DNA from: Tigriopus japonicus
Taxonomy: Eukaryota > Arthropoda > Copepoda > Harpacticoida > Harpacticidae
Assembly (NCBI GenBank): GCA_010645155.1
Contig: JAAGOF010000064.1
Span: 1,710,123-1,774,122, forward strand
DNA: 64,000 nt
Direction: 5' to 3'
The translations under genes were made by a program, and so were the position numbers. The notes under the pieces were generated by a model. The model worked only from the letters and a program-made list of their open reading frames with translations, was not told where the DNA came from and made no database searches. Positions within the stretch are counted from its first letter, which is position 1. The number at the start of each line of letters is the position of its first letter. Shown here piece after piece: positions 35,695-46,298 of this stretch.

Positions 35695-37014
35695 TAGGGA
35701 CGGGCAGAAAGTGCAAATAATCTTACCCTTTTAGTTACCAAAAGTTGCAAAAAATGTGCCCAAAAGTGCAAAACAAAGTGCAGAAAAATGTTGAAAGGGC
35801 AAATAAATGTCAAAAAAGAGCAAATAAATGTCGAAAAAAGAGCAAATAAATGTCAAAAAAGAGCAAATAAATGTCAAAAAAGAGCAAATAAATGTCAAAA
35901 AAGAGCAAATAAATGTCAAAAAAGAGCAAATAAATGTCAAAAAAGAGCAAATTACTTGCATTTGGACTTAAAACGTCATTCATGGAGTACCCACGGCTCC
36001 TAATTGAGCAGGAGAAGTCATTTACAAGTTCTTAAGTCATTTGAGACTAGTTTGAGGTGAAGAGACAATGCCGCACAAGTAATAGAGTTCTATTAATTAG
36101 GTCACTAGCAAAAAGGATGTAAAGTCATGAAAAATACTCTAGTCAACAATATTCTGAATTTTTCATTCCTAAGGTGGTCTCGTGGATGTATGTACCTAAA
36201 ATATTGTCGAAATATATTTAGCAATTGTTTTATATGGCTTTAAATCACTCCGTTTTCGTCCTTCAAGTTGTTTCAAATTAGACATTAAAAATTGAACAGA
36301 AAAATACCCACGTGTGCCTAACAATTGCATCAAAGAAAATAGTCATAAATGTGTTTTAAGCAATGTTTTAGTGACATTACTTCAATATTCGGCTCATGGC
36401 CTAATTACCAGAACTCAATTTCAAATGTGGCATTCATTGTCTCATCACATCAAAACTGTTCTCAAATACTTTTGGAACTTAAAAGTAATAATTCCAAGTC
36501 AATTAAACAATGTGTACTGCTACATTGATGTATCCTTAGCTTGATGATTTTAAGTTTCTAACGGTCTTTTTTAGAAATAGCAATCTTTGTAGGCAGGAAA
36601 CCTAATTCTGCAATCTAAATTGTTTGTGGATCCTTCCATTACCATAACATGAGTTTCTTTAGGTTTGCTATTTGTTGGTTGCATGCAATGAGATTCTTTT
36701 GTCTAATCTTTAGTTTAGTAAACAGGATGTTACAGTTGAAGCCAAGATGGTGAACAAAGTGTGAGGTTTGCGTCTGAAATGCACATATTTATTCAAGGTG
36801 CAAGGTGCAATGGTTGATTGCAAATGCAAGCTTTTTCGACTAGTTCAAAATTTGATCTTGAAACTAAAAATTCTTTCAAAAGCCACTACATTTTCTTAAC
36901 AATTTGTCAATTTTGGCCAAAAACGTAAATAAAAAGTGCAAATAAAGGTGGAAAGTGCAAAAGTGCAGAAAAATGGGTTTATGTTTTTCTTTTTACACTT
37001 TTTGCCCGTCCCTA
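35695..37014. mobile_element. Non-autonomous hAT-like element, 1320 bp
   Basis: The element starts TAGGGACGGGCAGAAAGTG and ends with the approximate complement CACTTTTTGCCCGTCCCTA. GTTATCAG stands immediately outside both ends (35687-35694 and 37015-37022), an exact 8-bp duplication. The left interior holds a 21-bp tandem array, and similar AGTGCAAA words recur before the right end. There is no transposase frame. The organisation is like the 5315-6659 element, though the terminal sequences differ, so it belongs to a different family. Confidence 0.88.
35801..35952. repeat. 21-bp tandem array, about seven copies
   Basis: The unit AAATGTCAAAAAAGAGCAAAT is repeated about seven times with one or two single-base changes, inside the hAT-like element. 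The repetitive frames on both strands (for example a CQKRANK repeat) are by-products. Confidence 0.92.
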
Positions 37015-37297
37015 GTTATCAGTCACCCGATCATGAGGCATGAATCGGTGCTTTTTTTAAACTCCACACTCATTTAATTTAACTTTTCACGTAACAGGCA
37101 AATACTTTGGACACCTTTGCAGTAGACTTGAGAATGTTCATTAACCAAAATGCACTATCAGATGAGCTAAATAATTTAAGCTGTGAAAAAAAGGGTTCCT
37201 TTAAACATGAACTTTTGATTCCCGGGTTTTCTTTTTTTGTTTCCATGTTGTTTCCATGATTCCATTTTGGGTTTATTGATATAAATTACCCTTGGAC

Positions 37298-37325
37298 TAG
37301 AGCGCTATTTTATTATAGCGCTCTA
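37298..37325. repeat. Short perfect hairpin
   Basis: CTAGAGCGCTAT and its near complement flank a few bases of loop, making a stem of about eleven base pairs. Its role is unknown; it lies between two transposons. Confidence 0.6.
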
Positions 37326-37543
37326 CCTTGGACGAAAGGGGTACGCAATAATTCATACCAATACTTTAGATGTCGGCCGCTCAATGCTTTGAAAATTTAC
37401 AACGAATGCGAAAGTAAGCGAAAATACTATTTTTTTATTTTGCTTTGGTTTTCATTCATTTGCCAATTTTCAATGTTTGAATAATCTAACTGTGATCTAA
37501 ACATGCTTCTTAAAAACCAATAATAGAACTTAAAACATGAGGC

Positions 37544-38011
37544 TAAAATTCTGGTAATGGTGACGATGTGAGGTCCGGACGAAAGAGCGAACCAGTGTTG
37601 CCAGAACTTTTGGAACTATTCATGCCATAAAACATCGAGAAAAAGGCCAGATTTGGTGTGACAGACACAAACTGTCATGCCATGATTAGCACTTGAGCTA
37701 ACAAATTTAGAAACCTGAAGTATTGATGTTAAAGCAATTCGCCCGTTCTACGTTTACTCCAAGGAATGAATGTGAGATTAAGACTACTCATTAATAATCT
37801 GGAATCTGGAAATTTAGCATCTGGTAATCAAGTAACTAAATGTTTTTTGTTTCTGTTTTGAAAGTAGAACATGTTCTAAAAGAGAAAAACTGTTATCCAT
37901 GGCATTTGCCATTTTACAATATGAAACTATTGATTTGGAAACATCTGGCAACACTGCTTTGTTGTTCTTTTGTCCGGACCTCACATCGTCACCATTACCA
38001 AAAATTTTAGG
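37544..38011. mobile_element. MITE with ~65-bp inverted ends
   Basis: Positions 37544-37605 are nearly the reverse complement of 37944-38011; the shared core reads GGTAATGGTGACGATGTGAG. The overall length is about 470 bp, with no coding capacity. It ends about 350 bp upstream of the eIF2B epsilon start codon. Confidence 0.7.
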
Positions 38012-38366
38012 TAAAAAGAGTCGAGCTCAAAAATGTCACTTACTGAAACACAAAAATGAAAACCATTTGATTTTATGCCTTTCTTTTGATCCCTCCGTGC
38101 CATGATATTTGCAAAAACAATTTAAGAGAGCCAAAATTCGTAAGTTTGCGTGGTGCACGTGAGAACCTAACAAAATAAAAAATAGGAGGGAAACTCGATC
38201 GAGTTGGTGCTAGAAATTTGGCCACACTGTCAGCTATTTCTCACTTTGTTTATTGAACACATTGAGGATGACGTCACTTCACAGCACATCAAGTAGTACA
38301 AAACAGACTGAAAAGGATCCCAAATCGAGAATCCATCTTTAAGTGCCCCGGATTTTAGCCCTTGCC

Positions 38367-40772
38367 ATGTTGTCGGATTTGAAGAATGAAGACACTCTTC
38401 AAGGAGTGGTCATTGCCGATTCCTACGATCGTCGATTCGGCCCACTCACCTTGAACACGCCCAAAGTAAGTCCGTCTCTTATCCGGAATTCCTTGCTCGC
38501 TTAACTATTTTGCTTCGATTTTAGTGTCTCTTACCCTTGGCCAATCGTCCAATGCTCAACTATGCTCTAGCCTGTCTCAAATCCTGTGGTATTCATGACA
38601 TCATCGTGTACTGTACCTCTCATGCCGATCAAATCAAGGCTCATTTGGCCGGGATGAAGTCGGATTTGGGTTCGATTACGGTCATTACCAATGAGGAAGG
38701 AAGATCCTTTGGGGATGCCATCCGAGATCTAGATGTTAAAGGCTTGTTGAGACAGAATTTCGTCCTCATGCAAGCCGATTCCGTGGCCAATCTGGACTTG
38801 ATCCCGATCTTGGAGCGACACAAGTATCGAACATCAGAATTTAATGGGAAATGAAGACCTTTTCTAAGCTCTCTTTGAAACTAGGAAGCGATTGATGGAG
38901 GACAGGAATGCTTCTATGACCATGGTGTACAAGAAGGCTGCTCCGTGTCATCCGGGTCGAACTTTGGATGAGGAGGTGTTCGTTGTCACCAATGGAGATG
39001 ACAATCGCGTGATTCACCATCAAAAAGCTCATTCCACTAAGTTGAATGTGCCTTTGGTGTGTTTGTGGGTGAATGCTAGCCGTGGACATATGTTAACCGA
39101 TGATTTGAACATGTTTTAGGAACTCTTGGATGGGATTGATGAGGTCCGGTTGTGTTTCGATCTTATGGAAACCGGGATTGCTGTGTGTTCCCCATCGATT
39201 CCGCCGCTCTTTGCGGATAATTTTGATTTCCAAACTATGGACGACTTTCTCAAGGGTGTGATAGAAAACGATTTGATTGAGAATACTATCTACATTCACG
39301 AAGTAGATGAGCATTATGCGGCCAGAGTGTCGAATTTGCTCACGTATCAAGCCGTGACCCAAGATGTTCTTAACCGTTGGAGTTTCCCTTTTGTGCCGGA
39401 CATGATTCTGGTGGGCTTGGAAAAAAACAGGGATTATCGTTACGAACGGCACAACGTCTACAAAGGCAAAAATGTCATCGTTGAGAAGTAAGGCCAGATA
39501 AGATGAAGTAAGTTTGATTCTAATGAGTTCATTGATTTTGATTTTCTAGGGGTGGACTCTTGAAAGAAAATGTTATTGTGGGTTCGGGTACTTGTATTGG
39601 ACAAAGTTCGAGCATTGAAAACTCTGCTATAAGCGCGAAGTGTCGTATCGGCAAAAATGTCACCATTATCAACTCCATTATCCACGAAGGCGTGGTGATT
39701 GGTGATAATTGTTGCATTGAGGGAGCGGTGATCGGGGCCAACTCGAAATTGGCCTCTGATGTGATCATTCACGAGCGATGTGTATTAGGAGATCACGTTG
39801 AATTAGAGGCCAAATACGACTTGCCCCATGGTTCTAGAATTACAAGCCAACTTCAAGACAGCGGATTCTCAGATGATGAGGACAATACTAACGACGAAGA
39901 CCATGATAGTAAGACTTTTTGTTTTGCCTCCTCCAGCAAGGCGGAGTTTGAACTGATACATATGTACTTGTTGTTTTTATTCAGGCCTGAAGATTGGGAT
40001 GAAGGCCTACAAGTATGTTGATGATGTGGAAGAAGAGGACGACGATGATGAAGTCGAAGTGATCACTAAAGATATATGGGGCCTATCCCTAAAGGACTTG
40101 AATATGAGTGAAGATGACAGCTCGAGTGATGAATCCGATATTGAAGGCCTAGAAGATGCTTGCGATATCATGCTGGACGATGATGCTAAATTTTCCGGTT
40201 TGTTTACGCCATTCGATTGACATGGGTAAAATTATCTTATCTGGATTTCTTTTTCAGTCTTCAATGCCGAAGTATTTGAATCTTTGCACAGAGGGTTCAA
40301 GGAAGGAATCAAGGCCGATAATCTAATTTTGGAGATAAACTCCTCTCGTCATGCATACGCTGTATCTTCAAATCAAGTTGTCCATAGCGTTTGCTCCGCT
40401 GTGTTTGCCATTCCGGGTCAACAAGGAGAGGATATCTCTGGGCCGAAACTCTTGAAAGAGATCCAAAAAGTAATCAAAGCTTTTTCACCCATCCTCTCCA
40501 AGTATGTGAAAGACTCTTCCGCTCAAATTGAATGCCTCTTTACTCTGGAGCAACATTGCAAAGACCACTCGGATTACTTGGCTGTGGCAATGAAAACAAT
40601 CCACTTCCTGTATGAGACAGATATCATCTCAGAAGATGCTGTGCTCGTGTGGTTCGGTCAGGCAGATCGCCATCCATCGTTTGGCCCTGGGTTTCGCAAA
40701 AAGATCCAACCTTTCATCGATTGGTTGGAAGAGTCGGAAGATGATGATGAAGAAGAAGAAGAATCTGATTGA
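38367..40772 (+). CDS. EIF2B5: Translation initiation factor eIF2B subunit epsilon
   Basis: Catalytic subunit of the eIF2B guanine-nucleotide exchange factor, which recharges eIF2 with GTP in the cytosol. Seven exons in phase: 38367-38465, 38525-38823, 38885-39056, 39120-39487, 39550-39908, 39985-40197 and 40258-40772, giving 674 residues (human 721). The N-terminal nucleotidyltransferase-like part has CLLPLANRPMLNYAL and LMQADSVANLDL. The left-handed beta-helix (hexapeptide) part has ENVIVGSGTCIG and INSIIHEGVVIGDNCCIEG. An acidic linker follows, then the C-terminal W2/HEAT domain with VLVWF and the acidic-aromatic end FIDWLEESEDDD needed for eIF2 binding. Most introns are about 60 nt. A polyadenylation signal AATAAA lies at 40788-40793, only 16 bases after the stop. 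Confidence 0.96.
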
Positions 40773-40787
40773 TAAGGCATATTTTGT

Positions 40788-40793
40788 AATAAA
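40788..40793 (+). terminator. Polyadenylation signal of EIF2B5
   Basis: AATAAA 16 nt beyond the stop codon, implying a very short 3' untranslated region. Confidence 0.6.
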
Positions 40794-41686
40794 CACTTCA
40801 TCAAAGAAATTGTTGTTGTTGCTTTACAACTTTCTTCGAAGTACATTTCAAGGATGTTACGCTAGTAAACCATTGGAACTAAGTTATCATCGATAAGAGA
40901 CTTGTACAGTCAGAAACGCATGGAAATGAACTTCAGAATGATATAGCACCCTAAAACTTTCCTAGAGTAGGGTCTGGGAGAAGAATTGAACCAGAGATTC
41001 TCACACGATAGAAAACCGGGCTTACCATAGCCTCCCATGTCCTTCTTTTACACTGGTACATAATTTTATGATAAAGACTAGTATTATTAACACATGACCA
41101 TGACATTTTTCTTTGGAAAAGCTCAAATCGCACCAGGTTGACTCAATGTTTCTCTTGAACTTTTTAGTTCTTGAGTAAGTCAAGAACAACATTTTAAACA
41201 TTAAGAATTCGAGTCAAAAAATGGTAATCGAGCACACTAAAAACTTTTACTTAAATGCATAGAAAAAGATAATGAATTAAACCGATTGGCATTACTTTTC
41301 CAAACTAATTTGAGGTTGAAGATTGTTGACATTGATTTTTCCGAAAACATCTTTCAACGTTTATAATTTACCAGTTCTTAAGTTTGGGAAGCGAATGCTA
41401 CTCGAAAGATTTGATCCCGATCGAAGTCTCCTATGGTCTACCTTTTCATTCTACACTAATAATATCAAACCCTCAAAAGCCCATATTTACAATTAAACTG
41501 AAAGCGATTCTTTGTCACCCTCAAGTCCTCCATCATCTAGTTGGCTTCATTTCCGGGATTCCTCCTAGCTGATTACTCTTTCCTGTACTTCAGTTACTCT
41601 GCCTTCGGCTTGTTGGTTGTTCTGCACGTGCTGTGGTGAGGAGAGGTCATCTTCCTCGGGAAAAAATCGTTAGATCCGCCCCAAGC
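40794..41686. other. Intergenic, no gene seen
   Basis: About 0.9 kb between the eIF2B epsilon terminus and the next gene's first coding exon; probably holds that gene's promoter and leader. Confidence 0.4.
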
Positions 41687-44600
41687 ATGGAGCCCACCCC
41701 CAATCCCTTGAGCTCGATCAAGCTGTCCGGCTGGGTTTGCGTCTTCGTGTTTAGTTTGGGATTCGGGTCAATTTTGGCTGGAGATCTACCGCCGTGTCTC
41801 AATGAAGGCCTCTTTCAAGGCGACCTTCTCCGGCAACCCGAGGGATGTTGCACGGACGTCGAATGCAAAGCAGTGGACCCCATGAGGTACGATATCAAGA
41901 ATTACCGGTTAGAGATTACTCTACTTTTATTTGCTTGAGCTTATCACGCAGAACTTCAAGCTCTTTGAGATTGTCCATCAAAGTTTGATTGAATATTTGG
42001 GGTTGCTTTGGGGGTTCTGAATTTGGTGTTGATGGGGATGATGAAACTGGTCCTCTTTTAAGTAAGATACTTGTGACTGAACCTGGTTCTCCAGTTTGGA
42101 TGAATATCGATGCCTACGAATGATATAAAAGGCGATAAGTTGTACATAGGAAATACATAAACTTTGAAGGGACAACTGACCTTTCGAGACAAGTCTAGAA
42201 ATTCCTCCAGGGACACCCGAGTCCATGTCAATTGCCTAGTTTCCGCTTCTTCCACTATTTGCAAGAAACCTTGCAATTTTGCATCGATCGTTTTCTCTTG
42301 AGACTTCGGGGCCACGATTGGATTTGTGCCATGAACATCAATCTGGAGCGGAGAACCCCCAGTATGCTCTTTTGATTTTAGGAAATTATTTTCATTGACT
42401 TGTGATCTTCTGGGACACCCTTTACATGCTTGGGTGGTAAATTAATTGCAAAATGGGTAACCCTGTTATTCCTCTAGTGTTAGATTCCCTCAAGGTCCGA
42501 CAATGAACACGTGCTGTTGCTCACAAATTTTGATTTTCGGTTTTGGCAACCATTGCACCCAAATGGGGTCTTTGAAGGGGCTCTTAGCCAAGTGAGGCAT
42601 TTTGCTTAAGGGAGCTCAGTTGTTTGATAGTGACAGTTTGAGTCCTCTAAACAACTTGTAATTTAAAACTAGTGCATACAACGCACAACGGTAGTGTCAC
42701 GATTTGACACTCCCAACAGTGCTTTGGTTGGGTCACAATAAGCCGCATTAAAAAACTAAAGCTATAACCTAAATATTGGGGAAAAAAACAATCTTCCACA
42801 TTGATCTTTCCTGCCACGTTGGCCAACAAGTTGAAAAGAAAACCGATTTTCTTTTATGTCGTTTCCGACTAGAAGAAAACCCGGGCGTTGAATGTTTGAT
42901 TGTTGCTCCACGCCAAAATTAAATAAAAATTCTGTGTTCAGATTGTACTAAGTTCCAACTAGTACGTCTTTTGCGCTTAATTATATTACCGGGAGAAGTT
43001 TCAAGATTTCCCTCAGAAGCATCTTGATGGGCAAGCCATTGGCGAGTATAGCTTTATTTCCCTTAGGCTTAATTTGTTCCAATGGAAAATCATTGGAAGC
43101 AAATAAAATATAACTTCCGATCGGGCTCATGGCCAGCTCATACAAAAGGTCAGGCGGTATCAGGCTTCGTATTCCTTTCAATCTGTAACGAAATGATGGG
43201 TTAGAAATCGGAAAAGGTAAATGTTTATTGCTCGCAAACCGGTAGGAAATAGGAAGACAGTCGTCGATTTCGGGTTTTTCTTCTTGAATCGGATCAACGC
43301 TCAAATTGGCCCTGGCAATGGTTGTGGAAGCTTCGGAAAATAAATCACTCAGAGGTGGAAGTGTAGTAGCGTTGTGCATTTCAGGGGTTGTTTTATTCGC
43401 ATCGGGATTGATAGACTCCTCCAGTGATGGCAAAAAGTCAGCTTTTAAATCTTTTTCTATTGGCTGAATTGCGGACTGAAATGGCATTGCATTAAGCCAT
43501 AGCTTATGTGTTAAACGTTTGTTCGCAAACCTTTTGACTTTTGGTTGAATTGATAGTCAGCAAATCATGCATAAATTCATCATAATCTTCGTCCACTTGA
43601 GTAGAATTTCCTGTCTTGACTGCGGTGGTCTCGGTGTGCTTTACAACCTTTTTCCCCCGAGTTTGTTCATCTGATGGGAGTTTATCTTCTTCAATCACTG
43701 AATCGGAGATCTCCTCGTTGGTGAGCTCAAAAGATGCTTCAGTTGAGCTTTCTGTCACAGTACTGAAGACGAAATTGTTGAATGTAGGAATTAGGATTTC
43801 TTCAAATCTACCCAGCTCACCTCGTTTCGGTTGACCTTGTCGTGGTTGTTTCTTTTACGTTTGGTTTTCTTGAAGAGGCCACTGCCCGTTCACTTTCCAA
43901 GTAATCTTTGTAGTCATTAGCAAGAAGATATTCGAGGTCTGGGTTATCCCATGGTCTAATTAGCGGATCAGACCCTTGGGTCTTTCCAAGTTTTTTTCGG
44001 AGTTCCTCACTGAAAGGTGTGGGTTTGAAAGTGGTCCCCATAATTAAGTTAATTTCTTTAGCTTACCTGACCTCTCCACTTTTCCAACCAGGAATTGAGG
44101 CCCAACACAACGAGCCTAAGACACATATTGTCACGAAAGTTCGAGTCATCCTGATTCCGCTCATTTAAAGGGATAATCATCTGTCATTGTGAAGCTAGCT
44201 ATCCTTTGACGAAGATTGATGACAGTCTTATTAATTATTGCTCTCCTTTCAGTTTGCAACTTGATCCATTGGCACCGTCAACTGAAATCTCGACATCAAA
44301 ATGTCCCTACTCGGTTCAGCAAGTAAGTGTTCCTTTATTCGCCGTGGACCAAATGTCCCTTCGAGTGTTGGAGCTGGACCAGAACCTGACTCAATATGTC
44401 CACCAAGAATTCTGTGATGGGTCCAAATGCAAAGAATCTGGTGTCGTTTGTAATGAGGTAAGCCGATCATTGAAATGTTTGGTTTTGAATGAATGCCCCT
44501 TTTGACTGTTCCGTCTTTTTTAGGTTTACGAGATCAAAGAATTTCAAACTCTGACTCGCCCAGATTATAAACCGGCTATATCCGAGTTGTACGTGGCTGC

Positions 44601-45780
44601 CCGTTGTGAGTGCGAAGACTACAGTAGAACGAAAAGAAGCGATTTTGAAGGAGACTACCAATATGATGACCCGGATCTTTTCAAGGATCTGCCCCAATCC
44701 CGAAATTTGGTCACGGCCGTCGCCTTCCCTGATCATTTTACTTCAACTGACCAGAGCACCACGATTCCTCCATCAACTACAAGCCTTGATCAAATCCTCG
44801 ACAAACAAAACCATTTGTCAAGCAAGGTGGAAACTGGTCGGAATGGTGCTTCGGGCATGGTTCAAACCTTCACCGACTGCCACGCCTATCGATCGGGAAC
44901 AACTACGCAGAGATGCCGTTTTCCTTTCGTTTACCACGGAGTGATTCACACGGCGTGTATCAACTTGGACGACAATCAATATTGGTGTGCCACCGATGTG
45001 GATGGCAACAACAATTACATCTCCGAGAAATGGGGCTATTGCTCAGCCAAGTGTCCTATCGAGTTACCCCAATGCAAAACCATAAGTGGGCCCGTGACTA
45101 AGGCCTTGTGCCACTTTCCGTTCATATATCGCGAGATTGAATTCTGGTCTTGCACCACACTCGAAGATAGCGAGCCTTGGTGTGCTACCGAAACCGATCA
45201 TCACGGTTATTTGATACCCGGTAAGTGGGGTTATTGCCAGTGCCATGAATTCATGGGTACAACCACCACCAAGACCACCGAAACCACCCCTGGAGGAGGA
45301 GGGGGAGGAGGTGGTGGAAATTCTACGATGTCGGCCAATATGACCACAATGGCTAATATGACGACTGAAACGACAACAATAAGCATGCTCAACATGACCA
45401 CTTTGGCGAACATGACAACAGTCAATATGACCACTATGATGGATACGACTACCACTACCACCACTACTACGACAACAACCACAACCACCACCACCACTAC
45501 TACTACAACTACTCCTACCACTACTACTACAACCACCACCACAACCACCACCACCACCACCACCACAACTACTACTACAACGACAACCACAACAACCACC
45601 ACCACCACTACTACTACTACCCAAGGTCGAACTCACATCCCTTTCGCGTTTTCCATGATGCCTAACGAGGGCATTGCCGTTTACATCCCTTCATTCCTTG
45701 ACGATCCCATTTTAAAAATCATAGAAGAAGCGGGTAAACCCGTGCACAGAAGTAGCCCACCGAAGTATTTGGCCCAATGA
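41687..45780 (+). CDS. Secreted cystine-knot-like / fibronectin type II / poly-Thr protein
   Basis: Three exons join in phase: 41687-41886, 44253-44457 and 44524-45780, giving 553 residues. A signal peptide (GWVCVFVFSLGFGSILAG) opens the protein. Residues about 85-165 have a cysteine pattern resembling Spatzle/Trunk-type cystine-knot ligands (QEFCDGSKCKESGVVC, then ARCECE). Residues 254-308 and 319-373 are two fibronectin type II domains, shown by CRFPFVYHG, YWCATDVDG, WGYC and by CHFPFIY, PWCATETD, WGYC. Type II domains usually bind collagen or choline lipids. A glycine run and then an almost pure threonine run (about 444-502), probably heavily O-glycosylated, precede a short folded tail. 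Intron 1 is 2.4 kb and contains a complete minus-strand gene. Linkage of exon 1 rests on phase, signal peptide and the lack of a start in exon 2. Confidence 0.75.
41916..44149 (-). CDS. Secreted fucose-mutarotase-like (FucU/RbsD fold) protein, catalytic His absent
   Basis: Seven exons in phase: 44149-44067, 44009-43821, 43762-43531, 43475-43240, 43182-42990, 42342-42181 and 42113-41916, giving 430 residues. Residues 1-17 are a signal peptide (MTRTFVTICVLGSLCWA). Residues 18-247 are acidic and Thr/Ser-rich with likely N-glycosylation sites. Residues 248-390 align along their full length with animal L-fucose mutarotase: LKGIRSLIPPDLLYELA, ASNDFP, ILANGLPIKMLLREILKLLP, and IFIQTGEP. The mutarotase motif MGHGDEIVLAD is here SPIGSYILFAS, so the proton-donor His (I268) and the substrate-binding Asp (S276) are lost, as is the later Tyr region. 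A short coiled-coil tail follows. Ordinary FUOM is a cytosolic protein of about 150 residues. The intron 43183-43239 is in frame and could be retained. The gene lies entirely inside intron 1 of a plus-strand secreted-protein gene. Confidence 0.85.
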
Positions 45781-45849
45781 AATCGCCTCCTTTCTTAAGG
45801 GGCCTGTTTTTCTTTAGCTCAAATGAGAATGCACAGTATCTCAATATGG

Positions 45850-45855
45850 ATTAAA
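45850..45855 (+). terminator. Probable polyadenylation signal of the type II-domain gene
   Basis: ATTAAA, a common variant signal, 70 nt after the stop at 45780 and before the convergent chibby stop. Confidence 0.4.
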
Positions 45856-45886
45856 TATATGTAATTTTATGGATTATGAAGATGTT

Positions 45887-46298
45887 TTAAGAATTGGCTA
45901 GGATGTTTCTCATTTTGAGGAGATCTCCTTCCTGCATTTCTGCTTCGGCTGTTTTCTGGGCCAACATGTCTAAAAGAATTTCGACCTTGAGTTGAAGTAC
46001 ATTCTTCTCCTCTTGTAACTGAAGATTTTGCTCCTTGAGGATCCTTATCTTCTGATTCGATTCCACATCTCCAGATACGTTTCTTTCTGTAAAAATAACC
46101 TTGTGCTCTTGGGCTAGATTCAGGACCACGTCGGTTGTTGAAAATTGTACCTCGATAACTTGTCCTCCCTGGGTTGTCTGGATCCCACGTTACATTACCG
46201 GAAGGTTCTTGGCCGTAATCCTTGTAAATACTACCCATGGACGATGACTTGCTCTTCTGGGAGAGTTTCCTTTGTCGGTTGAACTTGAAGAACGGCAT
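45887..46298 (-). CDS. CBY1: Chibby (beta-catenin antagonist / basal-body protein)
   Basis: Chibby is a small coiled-coil protein that binds beta-catenin and acts at ciliary basal bodies. Two exons, 46298-46199 and 46158-45887, give 123 residues; human CBY1 has 126. The protein starts MPFFKFN like human MPFFGN. The C-terminal coiled coil (LQEEKNVLQLKVEILLDMLA) matches the family core. The middle VIEVQF...LNLAQEHKVIF aligns with REVELGLEY...MNLAGQSLKF. The two exons are in different frames and are linked by an intron of only 40 nt with a good donor (G|GTAATG) but a weak acceptor (ACAAG). An unspliced reading would end in an unrelated frame, so the splice or a sequencing indel is required. The stop lies 106 bp from that of the convergent type II-domain gene. 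Confidence 0.88.

Noticed and set aside
44041..44066. Start of the mutarotase-like gene at an ATG near 44041
   Set aside because: That frame begins inside a 57-nt intron; the signal-peptide exon at 44149-44067 joins in phase to the next exon and gives a better protein.
45231..45608. Minus-strand frame of almost pure valine
   Set aside because: It is the antisense of the threonine-codon run in the type II-domain gene; no independent gene signal.
45064..45636. Minus-strand 190-codon Ser/Gly/Cys-rich frame
   Set aside because: Another antisense shadow of the threonine run and the type II domains.
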